From the NCBI GenBank assembly GCA_003599275.1, contig QZJG01000039.1, positions 1-64,000 of the forward strand: a DNA stretch of 64,000 nt, given 5' to 3'. Numbering within the stretch: the stretch's first letter is position 1; the number at the start of each line of letters is the position of its first letter. This document shows positions 46,535 through 55,013 of the stretch, piece after piece. Origin of the DNA: Nitrospiraceae bacterium (GTDB taxonomy: Bacteria; Nitrospirota; Thermodesulfovibrionia; UBA6902). The position numbers and the translations under genes were made by a program. The notes below the pieces were generated by a model. That model did not search any database and was not told the origin of the DNA. It was given only the letters and a program-made list of their open reading frames with translations.

Positions 46535-48553
46535 ATGGATGGAAATACAATAGAAAACAGGACGCTCACGTATCTCTTGCTCTCGAAAGAATGGGGCGAT
46601 CTCTTTCGCAATATTTCTAAAACAACTTCGTTTGAACTCTCCATATTAAGTTCGGACGGCGGCCTTTTGTTTAACACGGGTGAAAATCATTTCTGCGGCA
46701 TTATTAAAGCTGCAAACCGTGAAGGCCTGAGATGCCCGGATTCATGCATAGAGGCGGCCATCATGTCACAATATGCGAATATTCCAGTGACGTATATGTG
46801 CCAGTCAAAGATAATTAATTTTTCATTCCCTATAGAGAAGTTTGATGAGAAAGTAATTATACGCGGCCAGGGAAGTTTCACCGGCTACGGAGACTTCCTC
46901 GAGTTTTTAAAACTTCAAAGAGCAAATAATCTCCCGGGGATTTCTGTTAAAAAGCCCTTGAGCTTTTGCGGAGAAGATTATGCCAAGGCTGTTTCTCTCT
47001 ATGTTTTCAATACAGTGAACCACATGTTGAACAGCATGGAGGAAAAGCATAAGCTTGAAGAAAAGTTTCTCAGGATGACGTCGCTCTTCGACAGCCATAC
47101 ATTCGCCACATTATCCAGAAACCCGGAATTGCTGCATAGATATATACTGGACACCATCGAGTTTGTTTTCGGTAAGACGTCTGCTGTCCTGATGGAGCTG
47201 GATGATAAATGTTTTACATACAATACCGTTCACACCACAGGGAAACATAAAGATGAATTTGCCGGGTTCCAGCTTGATGCTGAAAGTCACTTTGTCCGGG
47301 ATATGCACAGTAAAAGGTCGTTTATATTGGCAAAGGGGGTGGAGAGTCCGGCCGCCGAAGGTTTGTTGGCGGGAATAGGGTCGTTCCTTTTAATGCCGGT
47401 TTTTTCGGGTGATCTGATTGTGAAGATCATCGGAATATTCGACGGGAGCTTTTCCAGGGAAGATCTGAAAATAATGAACGCATTCAGGGACTATTTGCAG
47501 CTTAATATTGAAAATCAGCATCTGCGCCTTTCCGCCAATACCGGCAGAAAGGCTGATGAGCGAATCTCTTGTTTTTCCGATTTCACCGGTTCCCTGACAT
47601 CTGTGTTGAATAAAGAGATGTTGTTCCAAACGATAGTGGAGAAATCTTTGCAGTTCCTCGATGCCGAACAGGGGTCCCTTATGCTTTTAGACAGAGATAC
47701 ATCCGAGCTCGTGGTGGAGGCTAAGAAAGGGATGGATGATATCGTGCAGGAGAAGATGCGGCTCAGGAAAGAGGAGACCATAGCGGGCAGGGTCCTTGAT
47801 AACGAAGAATCTCTCCTTGTCGAAGATATAGAGAGAGACCCAAGGTTCAATCGTGAAAACAGACCGCGCTACAAGACTAAATCTTTTATCAGCATTCTCA
47901 TAAAGATTGAAGACAGGGTAACCGGGGTCCTGAATATTTCGGATAAAGTTAAAGGCGATGCCTTCACAGAGGAAGACTTAAGATTGCTGCAGTCCTTTGT
48001 CAACAGCGCCGCTATTGCTATTGAAAGAAGTCTGCTCTATAAACAGACGGAAGAGCTCAAACAGTTGTCGATAACAGACCCCCTCACGGGAATCTATAAC
48101 CGCCGTTATCTCAATACCAGGCTTTCCGAAGAGATAACCCGTTATAACAGATACAGGCATCCTTTCAGTTTCATGATGCTCGACATGGACAAGTTCAAGG
48201 AATATAACGACAGCTTCGGACACATCTCGGGAGACAGGTTGATAAAGGCCCTTGCGACTATAATGGAAAAGTCTTTGAGAAACGTTGACATTGCTGCGCG
48301 GTTCGGAGGCGATGAGTTTGTTGCTATATTTCCACAGACGTCAAAGGTCGACGCTGTGCACATAACACACAGATTAAAGGAGAAAATCGACAAGGCTTTG
48401 GTGGAAGAGACTCCGGAAATGCCTCTCACCGTAAGCATGGGGCTTACGACTTATCCGGACGACGCTTCCTCTGTTGGCGAGCTTCTCGAGAAAACAGACC
48501 AGGCCCTGTATCTTGCCAAAAGGGGAGGGGGCGATAAGGTGGTATATTTATAA
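46535..48553 (+). CDS. PocR-GAF-GAF-GGDEF diguanylate cyclase
   Basis: A 672-residue soluble signalling protein. Residues about 10-155 form a PocR-type sensor with cysteines in NHFCGII, LRCPDSC and TYMCQSK. Two GAF-like domains follow (about 185-335 and 350-500). The C-terminal GGDEF domain (about 510-672) has LTGIYNRRYL, an intact RFGGDEF active site near 590 and an RNVD inhibitory site five residues before the GGDEF, so it should make c-di-GMP and be product-inhibited. The sigma-54 candidate is its promoter. The ATPase gene starts 25 bp downstream. c-di-GMP widely controls polysaccharide output, so a role in regulating this locus is a reasonable inference. Confidence 0.88.
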   Translation: MDGNTIENRTLTYLLLSKEWGDLFRNISKTTSFELSILSSDGGLLFNTGENHFCGIIKAANREGLRCPDSCIEAAIMSQYANIPVTYMCQSKIINFSFPIEKFDEKVIIRGQGSFTGYGDFLEFLKLQRANNLPGISVKKPLSFCGEDYAKAVSLYVFNTVNHMLNSMEEKHKLEEKFLRMTSLFDSHTFATLSRNPELLHRYILDTIEFVFGKTSAVLMELDDKCFTYNTVHTTGKHKDEFAGFQLDAESHFVRDMHSKRSFILAKGVESPAAEGLLAGIGSFLLMPVFSGDLIVKIIGIFDGSFSREDLKIMNAFRDYLQLNIENQHLRLSANTGRKADERISCFSDFTGSLTSVLNKEMLFQTIVEKSLQFLDAEQGSLMLLDRDTSELVVEAKKGMDDIVQEKMRLRKEETIAGRVLDNEESLLVEDIERDPRFNRENRPRYKTKSFISILIKIEDRVTGVLNISDKVKGDAFTEEDLRLLQSFVNSAAIAIERSLLYKQTEELKQLSITDPLTGIYNRRYLNTRLSEEITRYNRYRHPFSFMMLDMDKFKEYNDSFGHISGDRLIKALATIMEKSLRNVDIAARFGGDEFVAIFPQTSKVDAVHITHRLKEKIDKALVEETPEMPLTVSMGLTTYPDDASSVGELLEKTDQALYLAKRGGGDKVVYL

Positions 48554-48578
48554 AAATTGTATCCGGAGGATACCGATT

Positions 48579-50216
48579 ATGTCTTTAAGAGCGATTGCAT
48601 CAAAAAATTTCATCGACAGAAACAATGAGCTTGAGGCCTTCATGAATATTCCTGAAGAGGCCAGGACCGGCGATTCGAGCGGCGTTTTGCTGTCGGGAAG
48701 AAACGGTGCAGGAAAGACAGAACTTCTCAGACGCATATTTGATCAGTTTTTCAATCACCGGAATGATGCGATACCGTTTTTCTACACCGTCAAGACTGCG
48801 TTTACCTCCGTAGAGAATTTCTCGAAAGATTACCTCTGCAGCTTTGTCCTTCAGTGCATCGCCTTTTTAAAGAAAAAGCCGTCGATGATAGATGCGTGCG
48901 TATATTCACCGGAAGATGTAACCTTGCTGGCCAGGGAATCGGGCCTGCAGTGGGCAGTCGATATAATGAATGATTATTTGCAGGTAAAAAATAGCGGCGA
49001 CCATCTGAAACTGTTCTCTTTTGCGGTTTCAGCCCCGTATCTCAGCTTTGTGAGCACGGGAACGCCGGTTGTTGTAATCCTGGACGACTTCCAGAAAATA
49101 AAAAGGTTTTGCGAGATAAACCCGATAGGCGACTATAATAATTACTGGACCCTCTTTGAAAACTCCGTCAAATTCCGGCATACTCCTCACATAATTTCAG
49201 GATCTCAGGCCGGGCTCAACATGATGTTTTTTGAGGAGACCTTGATGGGAGAACACCTTGAGCTGCTCAATCTGCAGGGTCTTGGACGGAATGATTCGAT
49301 AAAATTATTTTTGTCCCTTTGCGGCCCCCATGGCATGAACGTGTCTGCTGAAGTTTTGGATTTCATCGATCTGTTCGACGGCAACCCGTTCTATATCAGA
49401 AGCTTTGCTCAGGCTGTGCGGCAGGCTGGCGGCGCTTCTTCCGAAGATGAATTGTGGTCGATATATTTCAGCGAGATCACAAAAGGTAAGATGTATAAGT
49501 ATTGGATGTCGATACTGAAGAACTGCATATCACGGTTCAGCATGAGAAAACCTGCCCTTGCCCTGCTTTATCAGCTCTCGGGGAATGGCCGGGATGCTCT
49601 TTCTCCCGATCTCTCGCAGAAGTTATCTGTAACGGAGGATGATATTGAGCAAATCATGAACATCCTTCATTCTGCAGGCGCTGTGGAAACAGGGTTTACC
49701 GATATCGGACTTGTGGATGACAAGGTGTTAATTGACGTTGTCAGGGGGCTGTACCTGAGAGAAATAGAAAAGGAGCCATGGGACAAGGTAAAGGACGCTA
49801 TAATCGGACACGAGCGCCGGCATGTACAGATCGAAAAGACGCCATTCTTTGACATGACCATACCGTCTGAACCGGGCGCGGAAGTAGTGGCCGTCAGGGC
49901 GCTCGAACACATTGCCCGGAATTTTAATGTCCCTCCTGAGACCATCGGACCGTTGCAGGTCGCACTGGTTGAATTGTTTGCAGACATCAGTGAAAATGCG
50001 GCGTTTGGTTCCGATGGTTATTATCTGAAGTTTAAATTGAAAGACAACGCCTTTTCTGCCGAAGTCGTGGTCCCTCAGAAAGATTTTGATCTGTCGGAGA
50101 ATGATATTGACCGCATTAAGGCACACCTCGATGAAGTGAAGACCGAGAAGATAATGAGCGGAACAAGGATCACCCTCCTCAGGGACATCAGTAAAGATCT
50201 CGCATCAGCGCCCTGA
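48579..50216 (+). CDS. AAA-type ATPase with C-terminal RsbW-like domain
   Basis: A 545-residue protein beginning at ATG 48579 with CGGAGG upstream. Residues 1-320 form a P-loop ATPase: Walker A GRNGAGKT at 40-47, Walker B VVVILDDFQ near 164, a sensor-like ISGSQAGLNMMFFEE, and GNPFYIRSF, as in the archaeal/STAND-type ATPase group. A winged-helix-like linker follows. The last 120 residues, from VAVRALEHIARNFNVPPETI through ALVELFADISENA, resemble the GHKL fold of RsbW-type anti-sigma regulators, with an N-box-like Glu/Asn. It probably works with the cyclase gene before it. Partner and signal are unknown. Confidence 0.7.
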   Translation: MSLRAIASKNFIDRNNELEAFMNIPEEARTGDSSGVLLSGRNGAGKTELLRRIFDQFFNHRNDAIPFFYTVKTAFTSVENFSKDYLCSFVLQCIAFLKKKPSMIDACVYSPEDVTLLARESGLQWAVDIMNDYLQVKNSGDHLKLFSFAVSAPYLSFVSTGTPVVVILDDFQKIKRFCEINPIGDYNNYWTLFENSVKFRHTPHIISGSQAGLNMMFFEETLMGEHLELLNLQGLGRNDSIKLFLSLCGPHGMNVSAEVLDFIDLFDGNPFYIRSFAQAVRQAGGASSEDELWSIYFSEITKGKMYKYWMSILKNCISRFSMRKPALALLYQLSGNGRDALSPDLSQKLSVTEDDIEQIMNILHSAGAVETGFTDIGLVDDKVLIDVVRGLYLREIEKEPWDKVKDAIIGHERRHVQIEKTPFFDMTIPSEPGAEVVAVRALEHIARNFNVPPETIGPLQVALVELFADISENAAFGSDGYYLKFKLKDNAFSAEVVVPQKDFDLSENDIDRIKAHLDEVKTEKIMSGTRITLLRDISKDLASAP

Positions 50217-50319
50217 ACAGCGGAAACCGGCGATCCCCCCTGAAGTATCTCATCAGTATAATGTCCCGATCTGAAAGACCGGATGATATAAGTTGCTTTT
50301 ACTCTTTTCTACGGTTATA

Positions 50320-50349
50320 TTAACTTAGCCTGCAGGCATTGGATATAAT
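50320..50349 (+). promoter_or_regulatory. Candidate sigma-70 promoter
   Basis: TTAACT at 50320-50325 and a perfect TATAAT at 50344-50349, with an 18-bp spacer, precede the GT2 gene by 60 bp. It would start the transporter-dependent operon. The -35 box matches consensus at four of six positions. Confidence 0.45.
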
Positions 50350-50408
50350 TATTCGCAAAGTTATTTCAATGCCATCAAGAGGAGAGATGAAAAAGAGGAA
50401 ACAAGGTT

Positions 50409-51110
50409 ATGAATTCCGGACTCGTAATTCTGCCTGCCTTTAATGAGGAGAAGTTTATCGCTCCGGTGATATCCGGAATTAAGGAAGTCGATGGCGGTAT
50501 CGATATACTTGTCATCGATGACGGTTCAAATGATAAGACAGTGGAGATTGCCGAAGAGCTTGGTGCCATGGTCATCAGCCATCCTTATAATACAGGGTAC
50601 GGGGCGGCGCTTCAAACGGGTTTCAGGTTTGCGTTTAACAGGAATTATGACTTCGCGCTAACAATTGATGCAGACGGGCAGCACGATCCTGAATCGATAC
50701 CATCCATATTAAAAAGCATGAATAATACAGGAGCGGATATTGTTATAGGGTCAAGATTTCTGGAGGGCGGCTACAGGATGAGTTTTGCAAGACGTATCGG
50801 CTCCTGGATCTTTGCCGGTGTTGCAAGGTGTTATACCGGATACAGGTTTACGGACCCCACCTCCGGATTTCAACTGCTCAACCGTCGGGCCTTTTCATAC
50901 CTTTCCCAGGAAGAGGTTTATCCGCTTGATTATCCTGATGTAAATATCATCATGCTCCTGCACAAGAAACAATTTAAAATAATAGAGTCTCCGGTCCGTA
51001 TGGTAATAAACGCAGAGAGCGATACGATGCACAGCGGGATGAAGCCGCTTGTGTATGTCGTGCGCATGCTCCTTGCAATAATCATGATTTTGTTACGAAA
51101 GGAGGACTGA
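50409..51110 (+). CDS. Glycosyltransferase family 2 (DPM1-like)
   Basis: A 233-residue GT-A enzyme: ILPAFNEEKFIAPVISGI, VIDDGSNDKTVEIAE, HPYNTGYGAALQTGF, and TIDADGQHDPESI with the DxD metal site near residue 95. This type includes polyprenyl-phosphate mannose or glucose synthases and starters of ABC-exported glycans. It overlaps nothing and is followed after 1 bp by the DUF2304 gene, a known pairing in transporter-type loci. Confidence 0.88.
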   Translation: MNSGLVILPAFNEEKFIAPVISGIKEVDGGIDILVIDDGSNDKTVEIAEELGAMVISHPYNTGYGAALQTGFRFAFNRNYDFALTIDADGQHDPESIPSILKSMNNTGADIVIGSRFLEGGYRMSFARRIGSWIFAGVARCYTGYRFTDPTSGFQLLNRRAFSYLSQEEVYPLDYPDVNIIMLLHKKQFKIIESPVRMVINAESDTMHSGMKPLVYVVRMLLAIIMILLRKED

Positions 51111-51111
51111 T

Positions 51112-51480
51112 ATGCCGCTTGCAGCAAGGATTATTATATTGTCCGCAGGGATCCTGCTTTTCATTGCCGTCTTTGAGCTTGTCAGGAAAAAGAAGTTCCG
51201 GGAGGAGCTTTCCATTATATGGCTTTTCTTTGCATTCACCATCGCGGCAGGCTCGGTAATAGACCTTGTTGTTGATCCTCTTGCCAAAAAACTCGGCATA
51301 GCTTATCCTCCGGCCCTCGCATTTATGGTCATCAGCATCGTCATGGTAATAGCCCTCCTTTATTTCTCGGTGGTGACCTCGGACCTCAAGGGCAGGGTAA
51401 AAGAGCTTACCCAGAGGATAGCTCTGCTTGAATTTGAGACCGGCAAAAAGAGCGGAAGAAAAACGGACGGGAATAGTTGA
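51112..51480 (+). CDS. DUF2304 membrane protein
   Basis: A 122-residue protein with three membrane helices (about 4-20, 35-55, 65-85) and a charged, coiled C-terminal tail (LKGRVKELTQRIALLEFE). DUF2304 proteins are regularly encoded next to GT2 enzymes in glycan loci and may anchor or assist them, but the function is not established. It starts just after the GT2 gene and its stop overlaps the permease start (TGATG). Confidence 0.8.
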   Translation: MPLAARIIILSAGILLFIAVFELVRKKKFREELSIIWLFFAFTIAAGSVIDLVVDPLAKKLGIAYPPALAFMVISIVMVIALLYFSVVTSDLKGRVKELTQRIALLEFETGKKSGRKTDGNS

Positions 51481-52253
51481 TGTTTAAGTCCTTAAAAGAA
51501 ATGTCGGAGATCCTGAGGTATAAAGAACTCCTGAGAAACCTTGTATCGACAGACATCAAGGTCAGGTACAAAAGGTCGGTCCTCGGTTTCATGTGGGTCA
51601 TGCTCAACCCTCTTCTCATTATGCTCGTCCTCTATATTGTTTTTTCGACCCTGTTTCATGTTTCGGTTGTTTACATTCTTTCAGGAATTATCCTGTGGAA
51701 TTTTTTCTCTCAAAGCACATCCACGGCCCTTAACAGTTTTATAGGCAACAGCAACCTTATCAAAAAAGTCTATCTGCCGAAAGCCATATTCCCCCTTTCG
51801 GTGATTCTGTCCGCAATGGTCAATTTTGCCTTTTCCCTTGTGCCTCTGTTTATAATCCTTTCCATTACAGGCTTAAACATCAGTCCCTATCTGATTCTTG
51901 TTCCCGTTGTGCTTGTGATGATTGCCATATTTTCCTTCGGCATCTCCCTTATTGTTTCGACTTTGACAGTATTTTTTCATGACACAAAATATATTTATGA
52001 GGTATTCCTTCTTGCATGGATGTATATGACGCCGATATTTTATCCCGAGTCTATCATATCCGGGAAATTCAGTATCATACTTCATCTTAACCCTGTTTAT
52101 TATTATGTAAGTATTTTCAGGATGGCCTTGTCTGCGGATGTCCATTTTATGCCTGAAAAACTTTTATATGGCTTCCTGTCTTCACTGCTGGCATTGGTTG
52201 CCGGATGGATTTTCTACAACAGAAACAGGAACAGGATTGTTTATTACCTTTGA
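51480..52253 (+). CDS. wzm: Polysaccharide ABC transporter permease (Wzm type)
   Basis: A 257-residue permease with six membrane helices. The amphipathic start (MFKSLKEMSEILRYKELLRN) and the VKVRYKRSVLGFMWVMLNPLL-type element (here beginning IKVRYKRSVLGF) are typical of ABC-2 exporters for O-antigen, teichoic acid or capsule. It exports a finished, lipid-linked chain across the inner membrane with the ATPase encoded next. ATG 51480 overlaps the DUF2304 stop codon. Confidence 0.92.
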   Translation: MFKSLKEMSEILRYKELLRNLVSTDIKVRYKRSVLGFMWVMLNPLLIMLVLYIVFSTLFHVSVVYILSGIILWNFFSQSTSTALNSFIGNSNLIKKVYLPKAIFPLSVILSAMVNFAFSLVPLFIILSITGLNISPYLILVPVVLVMIAIFSFGISLIVSTLTVFFHDTKYIYEVFLLAWMYMTPIFYPESIISGKFSIILHLNPVYYYVSIFRMALSADVHFMPEKLLYGFLSSLLALVAGWIFYNRNRNRIVYYL

Positions 52254-52264
52254 CGTATATTGCC

Positions 52265-53011
52265 ATGAATGACCTGACTATAAAAATTACCGATGTCTCT
52301 CTCAAGTACCGCCTTGCAAGAGAAAGACCCGGCACTATTCAGGAGTATATAGTCCAGAGACTGAAGGGCAGAAGAGTGGACTATGAGGACTTCTGGGCAC
52401 TGCGAGAAATAAATCTCGAAATCGGTAAAGGAGAGACCCTCGGTTTAATCGGACCCAATGGCGCCGGAAAGAGCACCCTGCTTAAGGTAATAGCGGGTAT
52501 CCTGACACCTGTAGAAGGCAGCATCACTGTTAATGGCAAGATCGCGCCTTTGATAGAGCTTGGGTCAGGCTTCAACATGGAGCTGACAGGCAAGGAGAAT
52601 ATCTATCTGAATTCCTCCATCCTCGGGCTTTCAAGAAAAGAGACAGACAGCAAGTTCGACAGAATACTTGCTTTTTCAGAGCTCGGTGAATTTATTTACA
52701 GCCCTTTAAAGAGTTACTCATCAGGCATGGTTGCGAGGCTCGGTTTCTCCATAGCTACGGAGGTTGACCCGGACATATTGATCATAGATGAAATTCTTTC
52801 TGTAGGGGACGAGCATTTCAGGGAAAAATGCGATGAGAGGATATTGAGTTTTAAACAAAAGGGGGTGACAATTCTTTTTGTCTCACACAGCATGAATGAT
52901 ATAAAAAGACTCTGCGACAGGGCCGTCTGTCTGGAGCATGGAAAGGTCGCCTTTGAAGGAAACAGCGCGGAGGTTGTGGATTTCTACATGAAGAGCTTAG
53001 TCCAATCTTGA
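52265..53011 (+). CDS. wzt: Polysaccharide ABC transporter ATPase (Wzt type, short)
   Basis: A 248-residue nucleotide-binding subunit with Walker A GPNGAGKST, the signature SYSSGMVARLGFSIA, Walker B ILIIDEILSVGDEHF, and a switch His in FVSHSMND. The N-terminal FWALREINLEIGKGETLGLI is typical of Wzt/TagH proteins. The gene ends with VVDFYMKSLVQS and has no C-terminal carbohydrate-binding domain, so a chain-end code is unlikely to be read by this subunit. Its last 52 bp recur at 53822. Confidence 0.92.
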   Translation: MNDLTIKITDVSLKYRLARERPGTIQEYIVQRLKGRRVDYEDFWALREINLEIGKGETLGLIGPNGAGKSTLLKVIAGILTPVEGSITVNGKIAPLIELGSGFNMELTGKENIYLNSSILGLSRKETDSKFDRILAFSELGEFIYSPLKSYSSGMVARLGFSIATEVDPDILIIDEILSVGDEHFREKCDERILSFKQKGVTILFVSHSMNDIKRLCDRAVCLEHGKVAFEGNSAEVVDFYMKSLVQS

Positions 53012-53012
53012 C
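52961..53012 (+). repeat. 52-bp direct repeat, copy at the wzt 3' end
   Basis: This stretch covers the last codons and stop of the ATPase gene. It matches 53822-53873 at 50 of 52 positions. The offset between copies is 861 bp and encloses the first toxin-antitoxin pair. Confidence 0.9.
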
Positions 53013-53042
53013 TTAGTCCGGTAATTAGTCTATTGTTTAGTT

Positions 53043-53276
53043 ATGGCAACAGTGAATGTACATGATGCAAAGACACATTTCTCCCGTCTTATCAGCCGCG
53101 TGGAGAGCGGTGAGGAAATTGTAATCGCAAAGGCCGGAAAGCCGATCGCGAGGCTTATCCCTCTAAGCGGAAAAATCAAAAAGCGCAAGCCGGGAACCGC
53201 CAGGGGCAAGATTGTGATCAGCAAAAGCTTCTTTGAACCACTGCCGGAAGAAGTGCTGAAGGACTTTGAGAATTGA
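53043..53276 (+). CDS. Phd/YefM-type antitoxin
   Basis: A 77-residue protein with VNVHDAKTHFSRLISRVESG followed by EEIVIAKAGKPIARLIPL, the usual Phd/YefM fold that binds DNA and neutralises a partner toxin. It overlaps the toxin gene by 4 bp, the typical order of a type II system. It lies just behind the transporter gene, inside the direct-repeat interval. Confidence 0.88.
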   Translation: MATVNVHDAKTHFSRLISRVESGEEIVIAKAGKPIARLIPLSGKIKKRKPGTARGKIVISKSFFEPLPEEVLKDFEN

Positions 53277-53665
53277 AGGCCCTCATAGATACCCATGTTT
53301 TCCTCTGGTGGCTGGCCGATGACCCTCAATTACCGCAAAATATCCGTGATATCATTGCTGATGGAAACAACGAACTGTATTTCAGCGCCGCCAGTTGCTG
53401 GGAGATAGCAATTAAGGCCCAATTAGGCAAAATAATTCTTCCCGACAAAGCTGATGTTTTTATATCCGCCCAGCTTTCACTGAACGGTATCCGGAGTCTT
53501 CCCATACAATCCAGCCATGCCCTTCATGTATTCAAATTGCCCGCCCTTCACAGGGACCCCTTCGACAGAATGCTTGTTTCACAGGCCCAGCTTGAAAATA
53601 TGCCGATAATAACTTCAGACTCACTGATTGCTCTCTATCAGGTGGAATATATTTGGAATAAATGA
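53273..53665 (+). CDS. vapC: PIN-domain toxin (VapC type)
   Basis: A 130-residue PIN-domain ribonuclease with acidic residues at LIDTHVFLWWLADD (first Asp), CWEIAIKAQLG (Glu) and HRDPFDRMLVSQA (Asp), then TSDSLIALY. Such toxins cut tRNA or other RNA when the antitoxin is degraded. TTG 53273 overlaps the antitoxin stop, so translation is coupled. Confidence 0.88.
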   Translation: MKALIDTHVFLWWLADDPQLPQNIRDIIADGNNELYFSAASCWEIAIKAQLGKIILPDKADVFISAQLSLNGIRSLPIQSSHALHVFKLPALHRDPFDRMLVSQAQLENMPIITSDSLIALYQVEYIWNK

Positions 53666-53669
53666 ACCT

Positions 53670-53820
53670 CCCCGCCTCAGAGACAGCGGGGTATCTTAAA
53701 GTCTCCCCTCCCTCGACGGGTCGGAAACGCTCGTACCGTGAGAGGATTAAGTGGAGGGTGAACACAGCATGTTTAAAACCCCCACCCTGACCCTCCCCCG
53801 TCAAGGGGAAGGAAAGAAGG
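53670..53820. repeat. Hairpin-rich intergenic stretch with C/G-rich blocks
   Basis: It contains a stem CCCCGC-N10-GCGGGG (53670-53691), probably a terminator for the toxin pair, and further blocks (CCCCCACCCTGACCC, CCCCCGTCAAGGGG) that look like an interspersed repeat family. The rest of the 373-bp gap to 54038 holds the second 52-bp copy and no clear gene. Confidence 0.45.
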
Positions 53821-53821
53821 C

Positions 53822-53873
53822 AACAGCGCGGATGTTGTGGATTTTTACATGAAGAGCTTAGTCCAATCTTGAC
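53822..53873 (+). repeat. 52-bp direct repeat, detached copy of the wzt 3' end
   Basis: It encodes NSADVVDFYMKSLVQS and a stop codon, with no upstream coding sequence of its own. It differs from 52961-53012 at two positions only, so the duplication is recent or conserved. Confidence 0.9.
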
Positions 53874-54038
53874 ATCAACCTTAAGCAGAAAAATCAGAAA
53901 GAACCCCACGTTTTTGGGTGTGAACCCGGAGAAACCCTGCGCCGGGGCCTACAAATGCCGTTGAAGTTTGCCGATTGACAACGGATAACGTCTCTGATAT
54001 TGTAATACAAGGTAATACCATTCAAGGGAGGTTTTGTT

Positions 54039-54284
54039 ATGCCGACAAGACAGAGGGTTGTGATGACTGTATCAGTTCCGCCGGAGACTGCAAAGGAATA
54101 TAAGAAATTGGCCGAAGCCAAAGGAGAGACCATAAGTCAGCTTTTCAGGGATATGTATGCATTTTATAAGCGTGAGAAGCTTAAAGAGGAATTTTATAAA
54201 TTGCAGGGATATGGCGCAACAAAGGCGAAAGAATTAAAGATCACAGAAAAAGATATTGAGAAACTTGTCTTTGAAGGCAGGTAA
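54039..54284 (+). CDS. Ribbon-helix-helix antitoxin
   Basis: An 81-residue protein with a CopG-like ribbon-helix-helix segment (VVMTVSVPPETAKEYKKLAE) and a charged C-terminal tail that would bind the toxin. GGGAGG precedes the ATG. It overlaps the PIN toxin gene by one base (TAATG). This is a second, independent type II module about 370 bp after the first. Confidence 0.82.
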   Translation: MPTRQRVVMTVSVPPETAKEYKKLAEAKGETISQLFRDMYAFYKREKLKEEFYKLQGYGATKAKELKITEKDIEKLVFEGR

Positions 54285-54697
54285 TGATTAAGGTCGTATT
54301 CGATACAAATGTCTACATATCTGCCTTAACATCGCACAACAGCAAGGCTGAAGAGGCGTATCTGTTTGCAATTGAAGGCAAGATAGAACTGTATACTTCA
54401 GTGGCGATACTGACTGAAACAGCTAAAAAACTCAGAGAAAAATTCTTATGGGAAGACAATAATATTACAGATGCCCTTAAACATATCAGCAAAGTCGCAA
54501 CTGTTTTAAAACCCCGCAAACATCTCAATATACTGCAGGATGCACCGGACAACAGAATCCTTGAATGTGCTACAGAGGCGAATGCTGATTTAATAATCAC
54601 CGGAGATAAGCACCTGCTTGATTTGAAGCAGTATCAGGGTATCAGCGTAACAACAATATCAGCGCTTCTATATTCTCTCATACGTGATAATCTGTGA
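54284..54697 (+). CDS. PIN-family toxin
   Basis: A 137-residue PIN protein with VVFDTNVYISALTSH (first Asp), a central Glu in ILTETAKKL, PDNRILECA and ITGDKHLLDLKQ. It resembles the putative toxin component, PIN family group encoded with ribbon-helix-helix partners. It is not closely similar to the PIN protein at 53273. The likely role is RNA cleavage. Confidence 0.83.
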   Translation: MIKVVFDTNVYISALTSHNSKAEEAYLFAIEGKIELYTSVAILTETAKKLREKFLWEDNNITDALKHISKVATVLKPRKHLNILQDAPDNRILECATEANADLIITGDKHLLDLKQYQGISVTTISALLYSLIRDNL

Positions 54698-55013
54698 ATT
54701 TGATCCCCGAAAAAAGCTTCTTTTAACCTTCATATAAGTAAGAAGGGGATTGGTGAAATCACCAGGTGAAATGGGGATTTGGCTGGAATAAAACGCTTCC
54801 AAGCAGGTAACCCGCCGGAAATAACTTCATAAAAGCAATAAGTTGCAATTGGAGCATAATTATTGCTTGCAATTCCACGGTCACGTGTTTCTTTTTGATG
54901 ATTACTGGAAGTGAGAGGGCGGAGCAGTTAATTGGCTGGGATGATGCCTCAGGTTTCTATATGGGACAGATTTCAAAGGAAAAAATTTGATTAGTTTAGC
55001 GGGCTGAGAGATT
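54698..55013. other. Intergenic stretch with degraded sequence
   Basis: No intact gene is visible. A short readable segment (WDDASGFYMGQISKEKI, ending about 54989) may be a remnant of a longer protein. A 7-bp inverted repeat, GCAATAA/TTATTGC, is at 54835-54866. The first 40 bp may hold the toxin terminator. Confidence 0.4.
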
